From: Candidatus Omnitrophota bacterium
Lineage (GTDB): Bacteria > Omnitrophota > Omnitrophia > Omnitrophales > Aquincolibacteriaceae
Direction: 5' to 3'
DNA length: 56,832 nucleotides
NCBI GenBank assembly: GCA_903856085.1
Contig: CAIOAT010000032.1
Coordinates: 1-56,832 of the forward strand
Shown here: positions 43,759 through 52,506 of the stretch, piece after piece
Layout: every line of letters starts with the position of its first letter
Numbering within the stretch: the stretch's first letter is position 1
Translations under genes and position numbers: made by a program
The notes under the pieces: model-generated
The model's input: the letters and a program-made list of their open reading frames with translations, nothing else
Databases searched by the model: none
Told to the model about the DNA's origin: nothing

Positions 43759-44184
43759 ATGAATATTAAAATTGGTGCATTTGTGAGCGGGTTCATTGGA
43801 ATCGCCGTAATTTTAATGGTAACATTTTGCTTTACGGGCTGTGGAAAAAAACCGAGTAGAGAGTATTACGCAAATGGGAAATTGAAATCAGAGATGTCGT
43901 ATGAGAAAGGTATCCATCATGTATTGTCCAAAGACTATTACGAAAATGGACAATTAGAGTCGGAGATGTCTTTTGATAATGGAAAGCCTGAAGGCGCGGT
44001 GAAGTGGTATTACGAAAACGGACAATTAGAATCGGAAAGCTTTTTTAAGAATGGAAAGCTTGAGGGGTTGTCTAAGAAATATTACAAGAGCGGGAAATTG
44101 CGTTCAGAGGAGTCTTACGCGAACGGAGAATTTAATGTGCTGTCATATAGGGAGTATGACGAAAGCGGTCATTTGAAACCGTAG
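43759..44184 (+). CDS. MORN-repeat lipoprotein, paralogue
   Basis: A 141-residue protein with the same plan as its neighbour: a hydrophobic segment, lipobox FTGC and four or five MORN_2-like units (SKDYYENGQLESEMSFDNGKPEG). The two are clearly duplicates; N-terminal halves are very alike (MNIRTVTL against MNIKIGAF) while the repeat number differs. GGGAGG lies 6-7 nt before the ATG. thiL begins 6 nt after its stop. Confidence 0.8.
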   Translation: MNIKIGAFVSGFIGIAVILMVTFCFTGCGKKPSREYYANGKLKSEMSYEKGIHHVLSKDYYENGQLESEMSFDNGKPEGAVKWYYENGQLESESFFKNGKLEGLSKKYYKSGKLRSEESYANGEFNVLSYREYDESGHLKP

Positions 44185-44190
44185 GGGACG

Positions 44191-45123
44191 ATGGACGAAT
44201 TCTCATTTATCGAATACCTGAAGAAAAAAATACCAGCTCGCGGACGGGTTCGCCTCGGGATTGGGGATGATGCGGCTGTGCTGGATATTGCGAAAGACAA
44301 AATGCTTGCTGTTTCCACGGATGTGATCGTGGAGAATGTGGATTTCAGGATTAAAACCTTGAGTCCTGAGAAGATCGGCCGCAAGGCGTTGGCGGTTAAC
44401 CTCAGCGATATCGCAGCCATGGGTGCGTCGCCCTCCGCATTTGTGATCAGTATCGGAAAACCCGCGCGTGTTACGACAACATGGCTCAAGCGTTTTTATA
44501 GTGGCCTTTTGGCGCTAGCGACGCAATACGATGTTCCATGCATTGGTGGCGATCTTTCGAGATCCAAAGAATTCTTTGCGAATGTTACGATCTTCGGCGA
44601 AGTTTCGCTCGATCATCTTGTGAAGCGGTCCGGGGCCACGCACGGGGACTGGATCGCGGTGACGGGTGCCTTGGGCGGTTCGATCATACGTCACCACTAT
44701 GATTTTACGCCTCGCGTTCGGGAGGGGGTTTTCATCGCAGGACATATTACGCCGACCGCCATGATCGATATCTCCGACGGTCTCGTCCAGGACCTGACGC
44801 ATATCCTGAAAGCTTCCAAAGTAGGGGCTGTGCTTGATCTTGATAAAATCCCCGTCTCGCGCGACGCGAAAAAGATGAGCTCCGGGAGTAAAATGAAGGC
44901 TCTCTCTCATGCGTTGAGTGATGGCGAGGATTTCGAGCTTTTGTTTACCGTGCCGCCTTGGCAGAAAATGATGCTTGCAAAAAGTTGGCGGAAAAAATTT
45001 CCCAAGGTGCCTCTGGCGTGGATCGGGAAGATCGAAGGCAAAGCGCCCCGAATTTCCTGGCGCAGGGATGGAGAAAGAATTCTGCCACCCAAGCTCATTC
45101 AAAAAGGGTTCTCGCATTTTTAG
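44191..45123 (+). CDS. thiL: Thiamine-monophosphate kinase
   Basis: A 310-residue kinase of the PurM/ThiL fold, making thiamine diphosphate from thiamine monophosphate. The conserved opening LGIGDDAAVLDI, STDVIVENVDF, KALAVNLSDIAAMGASP, GGDLSRSKEF, VTGALGGSI and the ISDGLVQDLTHIL motif are all present. Length is normal. The upstream neighbour is a MORN lipoprotein and the downstream neighbour is tsaE, 1 nt away. Confidence 0.93.
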   Translation: MDEFSFIEYLKKKIPARGRVRLGIGDDAAVLDIAKDKMLAVSTDVIVENVDFRIKTLSPEKIGRKALAVNLSDIAAMGASPSAFVISIGKPARVTTTWLKRFYSGLLALATQYDVPCIGGDLSRSKEFFANVTIFGEVSLDHLVKRSGATHGDWIAVTGALGGSIIRHHYDFTPRVREGVFIAGHITPTAMIDISDGLVQDLTHILKASKVGAVLDLDKIPVSRDAKKMSSGSKMKALSHALSDGEDFELLFTVPPWQKMMLAKSWRKKFPKVPLAWIGKIEGKAPRISWRRDGERILPPKLIQKGFSHF

Positions 45124-45124
45124 T

Positions 45125-45550
45125 ATGAAAAAAAAAGTTGTCTCTACCTCATCCCCGCAAGAAACAATTGAATTTGGCAAACGTTTTGCTGCTGGCCTTA
45201 AGCCAGGTACGGTTCTTTGCTTGGAGGGACAGCTTGGGAGCGGGAAGACGACCTTTATCAAGGGGCTCGCGGAAGGCCTGGGACTGAAGCATCCGTCGCA
45301 GGTCAAAAGTCCGACATTCGTCCTGATGCATATTTATGAAACAAAGATGCCACTCTATCATTTTGACTGTTATCGCTTGAATTCGTTGGAGGAATTAGAG
45401 AATATCGGTTTTCAGGATTTCGTGAACGACCCGCATGCCATCTCTTGTGTCGAATGGGCTGAAAAAGCCGGAGATCTTATCCCCGAAGGTGCCCGTCATA
45501 TCCGCTTTGAGATCCTCAGCGCCACCCGACGTCGCATTGCCGTTTCTTAG
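45125..45550 (+). CDS. tsaE: tRNA threonylcarbamoyladenosine synthesis ATPase TsaE
   Basis: A 141-residue P-loop protein. Walker A is LEGQLGSGKTTFIKGLAEGLG, followed by the VKSPTFVLMHIYE switch and the HFDCYRLNSLEELENIGFQDF motif typical of TsaE (YjeE). With TsaB and TsaD it makes t6A in tRNA. The ATG at 45125 is used; longer upstream frames overlap thiL by 150 nt. Confidence 0.94.
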   Translation: MKKKVVSTSSPQETIEFGKRFAAGLKPGTVLCLEGQLGSGKTTFIKGLAEGLGLKHPSQVKSPTFVLMHIYETKMPLYHFDCYRLNSLEELENIGFQDFVNDPHAISCVEWAEKAGDLIPEGARHIRFEILSATRRRIAVS

Positions 45551-45618
45551 TATTCAGGGGGCATAGATTCCGTGTGGGAACAGCCACAGCCTGAGAGTGT
45601 TGAATAGTAAACATATTA

Positions 45619-45646
45619 TTGACAAATAGTGATATTGTGGTATCTT
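45619..45646 (+). promoter_or_regulatory. Promoter for radC
   Basis: TTGACA (45619-45624), 16-bp spacer, TATCTT (45641-45646). It sits 100 nt before the radC ATG. Downstream, a perfect 7-bp hairpin CTCCAAG/CTTGGAG (about 45714-45740) lies in the leader. Confidence 0.55.
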
Positions 45647-45747
45647 GGCGTGCATGAAAGAGCGTGTTTCTATAATCCTGAAGGAGCCTTGGAACTTGAT
45701 ATTCTATTTTGGGACTCCAAGTTGGGGCGGGGTCTTGGAGCAGTGAC

Positions 45748-46428
45748 ATGATTAAAAGCATTCGAGAATGGCCGGAGAACGAACGGCCAAGGGAAAAGCT
45801 GCTTCAAAAAGGGGCGGAGTCTCTCTCAGACGCCGAACTTTTGGCTGTGCTTCTTAGACAGGGGACGCGTGGGCAAGATGTGGTGAGTTTCTCGCGAAGT
45901 TTGCTTCTTCAATTTGGAAGCCTGCGTGGGATTTTAGCGCAACAGCCGGTATCTTTTAAAAAAGTAAAGGGGCTCGGGCAGGCCAAGGTCTGTATGATCC
46001 TGGCTGTTCGGGAGATCGGGCTCCGTCAGCTCCGTGAGAAAATGATCGGGCAGAATTTTGTCCGAAGCCCTCAGGCCGTGACCGATTATCTTACCGCGGC
46101 ACTCCGGGATCAGAAGCGAGAGATATTCAAAGTTCTTTTTCTGGATAGAGGACTCCGCATCCTCGGGGAACGCGATCTCTTTTTTGGGACGATCGATGAG
46201 GCCGCGGTTCATCCGCGCGAAATCGTCAAAGCCGCCCTGGAATTTCACGCTTCAAGTTTAGTGCTTGTGCATAACCATCCCTCTGGCAAGGTCGAACCAA
46301 GCCGCGAGGATTATGAGATCACGCAGAAGATCAAGGCTGCCTGCCAAACCGTTTCGATCCGGGTGCTGGACCACATTATCGTCGGCGAGAACCAGTATTT
46401 CAGCTTCTCAGAGCGCAATTCACTTTAA
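45748..46428 (+). CDS. radC: RadC-family JAB/MPN-domain protein
   Basis: A 226-residue protein. N-terminal UPF0758 region (WPENERPREKLLQKGAESLSDAELLAVLLRQGTRGQDVV) and helix-hairpin-helix, then the JAMM metalloprotease-like domain with VLVHNHPSGKVEPSRED (HxH...D metal ligands). The ATG at 45748 is preceded by TTGGAG; the frame opens earlier at 45709 but those codons come from the leader hairpin. Despite the name, involvement in DNA repair is doubtful. The last codons overlap the minus-strand HAD gene by 9 nt (convergent). Confidence 0.92.
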   Translation: MIKSIREWPENERPREKLLQKGAESLSDAELLAVLLRQGTRGQDVVSFSRSLLLQFGSLRGILAQQPVSFKKVKGLGQAKVCMILAVREIGLRQLREKMIGQNFVRSPQAVTDYLTAALRDQKREIFKVLFLDRGLRILGERDLFFGTIDEAAVHPREIVKAALEFHASSLVLVHNHPSGKVEPSREDYEITQKIKAACQTVSIRVLDHIIVGENQYFSFSERNSL

Positions 46429-47115
46429 CGGACTTTCGAGGCATTCCATAAAATCGGGGATATTCGTGAGATCTTCGAGAATGTGGTCCGGTGGGTCTTT
46501 TTCGAAATGTTTCCGGGTCCTGCCGTTGGTGAGTACTGCGATACTCCTGACCCCGGCTTTTTTGGCGGCCGCGATGTCATATTCTGTGTCCCCGATGACA
46601 AAGATCCTGTTCTTCTCAAAGCGCTCCCGGGCGAATTCTTCGGAATAATCTACCGCTGCGAGAAGGATCTTGTCGCGTTCCCGGGCGTCATTCCCGAATC
46701 CTCCTGTCAGGAAATAATGCTCCACCGCGCCGCGTTTGAGTTTCATGCGGCCGGCTCTTTCGAAGTTGCCGGTTGCGAGCGCCAGAAAGATACCCGGGTC
46801 TCGAGAAAGATGTTCCAGGATTTCAACGACGCCGGGCATAAGTTCAAAGCGGGGCGATTGTTGGATGCGTTCTTCGAAAATTTCCTCATAGCGCTCCATT
46901 AAAAGGTCGAATTCGCCTGGCGAAAGTAGACGCCCGAGCACGCGTTTGGCTACCTCATCGAAAATGGCCGGGTCGGTCTTGCCGTGCGGGTCGAGATTCC
47001 CCCAGGCATCCGGGACTTCAAAGATCTCCTCGAAGGCTTCTTCAAAGGCGATTTTACCAGCACCGCCCGTGAGAAGTAACGTTCCGTCGATATCAAAAAG
47101 AAGTAAGGTTCGCAT
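46420..47115 (-). CDS. HAD-superfamily phosphatase (Gph-like)
   Basis: A 231-residue phosphatase. Motif I is LLFDIDGTLLLTGG, motif II ALATGNFERA, motif III with Lys is in LKRGAVEHYF and RDKILLAAVD, and motif IV is FVIGDTEYDIAAAKKAGVRSIAV. The cap domain is the C1 helical type. This is most like phosphoglycolate phosphatase or a related nucleotidase; the substrate cannot be named. It converges with radC. Confidence 0.82.
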   Translation of the reverse strand: MRTLLLFDIDGTLLLTGGAGKIAFEEAFEEIFEVPDAWGNLDPHGKTDPAIFDEVAKRVLGRLLSPGEFDLLMERYEEIFEERIQQSPRFELMPGVVEILEHLSRDPGIFLALATGNFERAGRMKLKRGAVEHYFLTGGFGNDARERDKILLAAVDYSEEFARERFEKNRIFVIGDTEYDIAAAKKAGVRSIAVLTNGRTRKHFEKDPPDHILEDLTNIPDFMECLESPLK

Positions 47116-47353
47116 GGGGACTAAGTCTTTATCTGTTTTTCTCGGAGTGTGACTTGGGCAGTTCCAACCTTTATTAAAAATTCAAGAAAGCCGGAGCTTC
47201 GCTGATCTCCGATTATCTCTCGTGAATGAAGATCAAGGGTTGTCATGATCCCGCGTTTATTGATTCGGCCAAAGAGCATCATGGAACGAATTTTACCACA
47301 GCGGGGGTTCCTAGGAATATGTTATATTATTCGCTCAAACGAGGAACGGTCCC

Positions 47354-49030
47354 TTGAACTCTAAATGTTATATTTTCGTTCTCCTCTTATTGCTGAGCGG
47401 TCCTGTTTCAGGCCAGGCCGCAAAGAGCGATTTTTTTGACAAGACGCTTGTTCTTCCCATCGCGACCGAACCCAAGACCTTCAATGTCCTGGTCGCCCAG
47501 GAGACCTCAAGTGCGGAAGTCACACAATATCTTTTCGAAGGCCTCACAGAGTTCGATCCTTGGACTTGGGCGATCCTCCCGAAGCTCGCGGAAAGCTGGG
47601 AGCAATCCTCGGATGGCCTCGTTTGGACATTCCATTTGAGGAAGGGAGTCCGGTGGTCAGATGGACAGCCCTTCACGTCCCGGGACGTGCGGTTTACATT
47701 CGAAGACGTTATTTTCAATCCCGCCATTCCCAACAGTGCTCGCGATATTTTTACGATACAAGGTAAGCCCATTACGTTAAAAATTGTCGATGACCAGACC
47801 GTTGAATTCCATTTACCGGCGCCATTTGCGCCTTTTCTTCTTTCCCTTTCACAGCCGATCATTCCCGAGCATATCCTAGAGAATTCCGTTCACGATGGAA
47901 CATTCTCAAGTGCGTGGGGACTCGGCGAAAAGCCCGATCGTGTGGTGGGAACAGGTCCCTTTAAGATCGCCAAGGTTCTGCCTGGAGAAAAAGTGGAGCT
48001 TGTCCGAAATCCATTTTTTTGGAAGAAAGATGTGGATGGGAAACCTCTGCCTCGAATGGATCGCATTATCCTCCTGATCGTTCCGAGCCAGGAGAACCAG
48101 CTGCTGCGTTTTCTCGACGGGGAGACGGATCTTTATGTTCTGCGCGGCGCGGATTATCCTGTGTTAAAGCCCCTGGAGAGAAAAAAGCATTTCAAAATTT
48201 ATCAGGCAGGTCCGTCGCTCGGCTCCTCCTTTGTGGCGTTCAATCAGCAGCCGCGTACACCCTGGAAGAAGAAATGGTATCAGAACCGCGACCTTCGTCG
48301 GGCTCTCTCTCATGGCATTGATCGCGCGTCCATGGCCGATATTGTATTCAACCGTTTTGCCGTGAAGCAATGTTCGCCGCTTAGTCCCTCAGTTCCTTTT
48401 TTCTATAGCGATGAAGCGCCCTGTTACGACTACGATCCAAAAACCGCAAAGACGATCTTGACGGAGATCGTGGGGTTTCAAGATAAAGATAAAGACGGTA
48501 TTCTGGAAGACGAGGAGGGTCATCCGCTTGAGATCGTGCTTGTCACCAATACCGAGGACCCTACACGGCTTCAACTGGCCCAGATGATCCGTGAGGATTG
48601 GCGGCGCATCGGGATCCAGGTCCATCTGCTTCCGATGGAGTTCAACGCGCTCGTTTCTAAACTGACGGTGACCCATGATTGGGAGGCGGTCGTGATCGGA
48701 CTGACGGGCTCCTCGGAGCCTCATTTTGGAGCGAATGTCTGGCTTTCCAATGGCAATCTCCATTTCTGGAACACGGGCGTCGGGAACAAGACCTATATCG
48801 AGACAAAGGTGGATGAGCTTTTCGGTAAGGCCGCTGTGACCTTGGATCGGGACAAGCGTAAAGAATATTATGATGAGTGGCAGCGGATCGAGGCGGAAGA
48901 ACTTCTGTTGATCCCGACGGTTCTGCCCGAGGTCCTTTACGCGGTGAGGGACCGTTTTGTTTCCGTAAAACCAACCCCGCTTGGCGGTCCTTTTTATCCC
49001 ATCGAAGAACTTGAGACAAGACGATCATGA
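47354..49030 (+). CDS. Oligopeptide/dipeptide ABC transporter, substrate-binding protein
   Basis: A 558-residue family 5 solute-binding protein with a signal peptide (LLLLLSGPVSGQA). The family opening TKTFNVL-like EPKTFNVLVAQETSSAEVTQYLFEGLTEFDP and WTFHLRKGVRWSDGQPFTSRDVRFTFEDV are clear, as is DLRRALSHGIDRASM. No lipobox Cys is present, so it should be free periplasmic. The TTG start follows GAGGAACGGTCCC, and no other start is plausible near it. An extra DKDKDGILEDEEG loop resembles an EF-hand. It starts a five-gene operon with 4-nt overlaps. Confidence 0.9.
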   Translation: MNSKCYIFVLLLLLSGPVSGQAAKSDFFDKTLVLPIATEPKTFNVLVAQETSSAEVTQYLFEGLTEFDPWTWAILPKLAESWEQSSDGLVWTFHLRKGVRWSDGQPFTSRDVRFTFEDVIFNPAIPNSARDIFTIQGKPITLKIVDDQTVEFHLPAPFAPFLLSLSQPIIPEHILENSVHDGTFSSAWGLGEKPDRVVGTGPFKIAKVLPGEKVELVRNPFFWKKDVDGKPLPRMDRIILLIVPSQENQLLRFLDGETDLYVLRGADYPVLKPLERKKHFKIYQAGPSLGSSFVAFNQQPRTPWKKKWYQNRDLRRALSHGIDRASMADIVFNRFAVKQCSPLSPSVPFFYSDEAPCYDYDPKTAKTILTEIVGFQDKDKDGILEDEEGHPLEIVLVTNTEDPTRLQLAQMIREDWRRIGIQVHLLPMEFNALVSKLTVTHDWEAVVIGLTGSSEPHFGANVWLSNGNLHFWNTGVGNKTYIETKVDELFGKAAVTLDRDKRKEYYDEWQRIEAEELLLIPTVLPEVLYAVRDRFVSVKPTPLGGPFYPIEELETRRS

Positions 49031-50013
49031 GCCGCCGAAATCTTTTCTTTCACCGTTTTTTGATGGCGCTGCCGCTTTTATTCTTGCTCCCGCTTCTGAC
49101 CTTTTGGCTCATGCATTTGGTGCCCGGGAATTATTTTGACTCACTGCGTATGAACCCGCAGATCTCGCAGGCCACGGTTGCACAATATGAAAAACTTTAT
49201 CACCTCAATGAGCCGGTCCTGGTTCAATATGGATATTGGCTCAAGCAGCTTTGCAAACTTGATTTCGGTTACTCCTTCGCGTATAAACAGCCGGTTCTTG
49301 ATATTCTTCTTTCGCGGCTTGCCAATACCGTACTTCTGACCGGTGTTTCGTTTGCTTGGGCTTGGATCCTGGCGGTCTTCCTGGGTCTTCTCGCGGCACG
49401 CTATCCGCGGTCGTTTCTCAACGGGCTTCTGGAATGGATCGCTTATGGGGCCCTGTCAGTTCCGAATTTCTTTCTCTGCCTTCTCCTCTTATACCTTGCG
49501 GCAGCTTGGGGTGGATTGCCCCTTGGAGGGATGCGGTCCGTGGCTTATGAATCTTTTTCCGGAGGGGAGAAGGCCGTTGATATCCTTAGGCATCTAGTGA
49601 TTCCATCGTTTGTGCTCGGGATTGGGATCTTTGCGTTCCTTTTCCGGTTGATGCGAGCTCAGGCACGGGAGATTTTCGAAAAAGATTTCATCCTTTACCT
49701 CCGGATCTGGCACATCCCGGGACCCAAGATTCTTTTCAAACATGTGGCGCGGAATGCCATCAATCCTCTCGTGACGCTGCTCGGCATGCAGTTGCCGGCC
49801 CTGGTGAGTGGTGCTGCCCTCGTAGAGATTTTTACGGGTTGGCCGGGACTCGGGTCTGTTATGCTCCAGGCGGTACGGGCTCAGGACCTTTTCTTGGTGC
49901 TTGGAAATATGGTCATGGTTTCATGCCTTCTTGTCGTGGGAAATCTTCTCTCGGATATCCTGCTTTTAATAGTAGATCCACGCATTCGCTCCGGCAAGGG
50001 AGGTCCGTCATGA
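49027..50013 (+). CDS. Oligopeptide ABC transporter permease (DppB/OppB-like)
   Basis: A 328-residue permease with six predicted helices. The N-terminal FWLMHLVPGNYFDSLR matches the DppB/OppB opening and VEIFTGWPGLGSVMLQAVRAQDLFLVLG the conserved C-terminal loop. The EAA-like region includes RKILFKHVARNAINPLV. It overlaps the binding protein upstream by 4 nt (ATGA) and the second permease downstream likewise. Confidence 0.92.
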   Translation: MSRRNLFFHRFLMALPLLFLLPLLTFWLMHLVPGNYFDSLRMNPQISQATVAQYEKLYHLNEPVLVQYGYWLKQLCKLDFGYSFAYKQPVLDILLSRLANTVLLTGVSFAWAWILAVFLGLLAARYPRSFLNGLLEWIAYGALSVPNFFLCLLLLYLAAAWGGLPLGGMRSVAYESFSGGEKAVDILRHLVIPSFVLGIGIFAFLFRLMRAQAREIFEKDFILYLRIWHIPGPKILFKHVARNAINPLVTLLGMQLPALVSGAALVEIFTGWPGLGSVMLQAVRAQDLFLVLGNMVMVSCLLVVGNLLSDILLLIVDPRIRSGKGGPS

Positions 50014-51023
50014 AACATGGATTTCTTTTCTGGTGCGCGACGCTATTCCTTGGAGGGTTGATCCTCAGCGCGTGTTTTGCAGACCGGATCGCGCCGTATG
50101 ATCCTAATCTCGAGAACCGTACGCAGGCGCTCCATCCGCCTACGCTGCTGCATTTTTGGGATGAGAAAGGGCGATTCCATAAAAGACCTTTCATCTATCC
50201 GACGCAGGGAGTGTTCGAGGCGAATATGACGCGTTCTTACGATGCTATCCATAAGAAGAAATGCTTTTTGAGGCGCGGCACGCGTGCGCTGCTCGGCGTT
50301 CAATCACCGGCCCGACTTTATCTTCTGGGAACAGACTCTCGCGGGCGGGACATTTTTTCCCGCATTCTTTATGGGGCTCGCGTCTCACTCTCGATCGGTA
50401 TCTTCGGAGCGTTCGTGGCGGTCGCGTTCGGGTTTTTTGTCGGAGCTCTGGCGGGGTATTTTGGGGGATGGCTGGATCATCTTCTGATGCGTGTCGCGGA
50501 ATTTTTCATCATGATCCCGGCTTTGTATCTTCTGCTGGCGCTGAGGAGCGCCTTGCCACCGACGCTCGATTCATTTCAGGTCTATCTCTTGATCGTCCTC
50601 ATCTTGAGCGCGATCGGGTGGGGCGGCGTCGCGCGCGTCATCCGCGGCATGGTGCTGTCGCTGCGGGAAAGGGAATTCGTGCAGGCTGCACAAGTGCTTG
50701 GCCGGAAAACGCCGGAGATCCTCATGCGGCACATCTTGCCGCATACGTTCGGCTATTTGGCTGTGATCGTGAGCATCTCCATTCCCAGCTATATTTTTGG
50801 CGAATCGTTCCTGAGCGTTCTGGGGCTTGGTATTCAGGAGCCTGCAATCAGTTGGGGAAATTTGCTTATGGAATCTCTATCCTATTCCGTGGTGCGTTTT
50901 CATCCTTGGGTGCTGTATCCCGGGTTGGCGATTTTTCTGACCGCGCTTTGTTTTAACATCGTCGGTGATCACCTAAAGGCATCTCAAGTCTCTGAGGACA
51001 AGACAGGAGAGATCCCGTCGTGA
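50010..51023 (+). CDS. Oligopeptide ABC transporter permease (DppC/OppC-like)
   Basis: A 337-residue permease. The characteristic N-terminal loop region GTDSRGRDIFSRILYGARVSLSIGI and the EAA loop (RHILPHTFGYLAVIVSISIPSYIFGESFLSVLGLGIQEPAISWGNLL) are those of DppC. Between the first helix and the main domain is a long insert (about residues 40-105) with a KKKCFLRRGTRALLG stretch. The ATG at 50010 overlaps the preceding stop by 4 nt. Confidence 0.92.
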   Translation: MKHGFLFWCATLFLGGLILSACFADRIAPYDPNLENRTQALHPPTLLHFWDEKGRFHKRPFIYPTQGVFEANMTRSYDAIHKKKCFLRRGTRALLGVQSPARLYLLGTDSRGRDIFSRILYGARVSLSIGIFGAFVAVAFGFFVGALAGYFGGWLDHLLMRVAEFFIMIPALYLLLALRSALPPTLDSFQVYLLIVLILSAIGWGGVARVIRGMVLSLREREFVQAAQVLGRKTPEILMRHILPHTFGYLAVIVSISIPSYIFGESFLSVLGLGIQEPAISWGNLLMESLSYSVVRFHPWVLYPGLAIFLTALCFNIVGDHLKASQVSEDKTGEIPS

Positions 51024-51733
51024 GCGTTTTGATGGATGTGAAAGACCTGGTACTCTCCTATCCCAAAGGCCCGCGCTTTGGGCCGATGAGTTTTGAGATC
51101 CGGGAGGGAGAGGCCTTCGCTTTGGTGGGTGAGTCCGGTGCTGGAAAAACCACGGTTGCGTTCGCGCTCACGAATGTCCTGCGTTTCAAAAGGGGCAAGC
51201 GGATCAACGGAAAGATAAATCGTCACTGCTCCTATAAAGAAATTTCTTATGTTCCCCAAGATCCGGCGGCAGCATTGGACCCGCTTTTTACGATCGGGAG
51301 CCAAATCCGAGAATTAGGCTGCTCTGAGGTCGCGATCCGGGATGTGCTTGAAAAAGTAAGGTTGCCGCTCGAAAATATTTCACTTCAGAGTTATCCGCAT
51401 GAGCTGAGCGGTGGAATGCTGCAGCGGCTTTTGATCGCCATGGCACTCGTGCGCAAGCCGAAACTTCTTATCGCCGATGAGCCGACATCCTCACTTGACG
51501 TGATCCATCAAGCCGAGATCATGAAGCTTTTTCGCGCTGTCCACGCGGAAGGCATCGCCATTCTTTTTATTACGCATCATCTGCCGCTTGCGATGGCCCT
51601 TTGCTCGCGTATGGCCGTCCTTTTTGAGGGTAAGATCGTGGAGACGGGGACTCCGCAAATGATCTTTCAAACTCCACAGCACGAATTTACTAAGCGCCTT
51701 TTGGCGGCCGTGCCGATGTTGGAGGTCGCATGA
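51020..51733 (+). CDS. Oligopeptide ABC transporter ATPase (DppD-like, short form)
   Basis: A 237-residue ABC ATPase from a GTG overlapping the permease stop. Walker A GESGAGKTT, Q-loop in SYVPQDPAAALDPLFTIG, signature HELSGGMLQRLLIAMAL, Walker B LLIADEPTSSLDV and H-loop ITHHLPLAMA. It lacks the C-terminal oligo_HPY extension of about 80 residues found in Escherichia coli DppD/OppD. Confidence 0.9.
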   Translation: MSVLMDVKDLVLSYPKGPRFGPMSFEIREGEAFALVGESGAGKTTVAFALTNVLRFKRGKRINGKINRHCSYKEISYVPQDPAAALDPLFTIGSQIRELGCSEVAIRDVLEKVRLPLENISLQSYPHELSGGMLQRLLIAMALVRKPKLLIADEPTSSLDVIHQAEIMKLFRAVHAEGIAILFITHHLPLAMALCSRMAVLFEGKIVETGTPQMIFQTPQHEFTKRLLAAVPMLEVA

Positions 51734-52506
51734 ATTCCGAGCCTCTTTTTCAATTGAAGCAGGTTTCCAAGACTTATGCGACGAGAGAGGGTGAAGAATT
51801 CCATGCGGTGGACGGCATTGATCTAGAGTTCCATCGCGGCGTTTCGTACGCGCTGGTGGGCGAGAGCGGCTCCGGGAAAACGACGCTGGGCCGGCTACTC
51901 ACGGGACTTGTTTGTTCCACGGAAGGGGAAATTTTTTTTGAGGGCAGGAGGCTCCGGGATTGGGTTCGTAAGAGCCGTACGAAGTTCTGTGAGAAAGTTC
52001 AAATCATTTTTCAGAACCCTTATCTCTCGCTTGACCCAAAATGGAATATCCGGGAGATCCTCGAGGAGGGTATCCGGGGAATGCCCGGGCGTGAACGGAA
52101 GCGAAAGATCGCGGTGATCCTTGAACGCGTCCGTCTTGCGGCCGCGTGTCTCCATAAAAAGCCGAATGCTTTGAGTGGGGGAGAACGGCAACGCGTTGCG
52201 ATCGCGCGCGCGCTTCTGGTGGAACCTGAATTCCTGGTTCTCGATGAGCCTACCTCGCAATTGGATGTGTCGACACAAGCCGGGATCATGACGTTGCTCA
52301 AGGAATTAAAATCCTCCTTGAAGGGCGGTCTTCTTTTCATCACCCACGATATCGCCCTTGCCAGCCAACTTGCCGAGGTGTTCATCGTTATGCGTCGGGG
52401 CAAGATTATTGAGCAGGGGCTCAGGCAAGAGATCCTTCTATCCTCAAAAGCTCCTTATACCCAGCAGCTTCTTGCTTCCATTCCCGCATGGCCACCGTTA
52501 ATCTGA
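51730..52506 (+). CDS. Oligopeptide ABC transporter ATPase (DppF-like, short form)
   Basis: A 258-residue ABC ATPase. Walker A is GESGSGKTT, the Q-loop is VQIIFQNPYLSLDPKWNI (a DppF/OppF hallmark), the signature is NALSGGERQRVAIARAL, Walker B is FLVLDEPTSQLDV and the H-loop ITHDIALAS. The C-terminal extension is again short. It overlaps the previous ATPase by 4 nt and ends the operon. Confidence 0.9.
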   Translation: MNSEPLFQLKQVSKTYATREGEEFHAVDGIDLEFHRGVSYALVGESGSGKTTLGRLLTGLVCSTEGEIFFEGRRLRDWVRKSRTKFCEKVQIIFQNPYLSLDPKWNIREILEEGIRGMPGRERKRKIAVILERVRLAAACLHKKPNALSGGERQRVAIARALLVEPEFLVLDEPTSQLDVSTQAGIMTLLKELKSSLKGGLLFITHDIALASQLAEVFIVMRRGKIIEQGLRQEILLSSKAPYTQQLLASIPAWPPLI

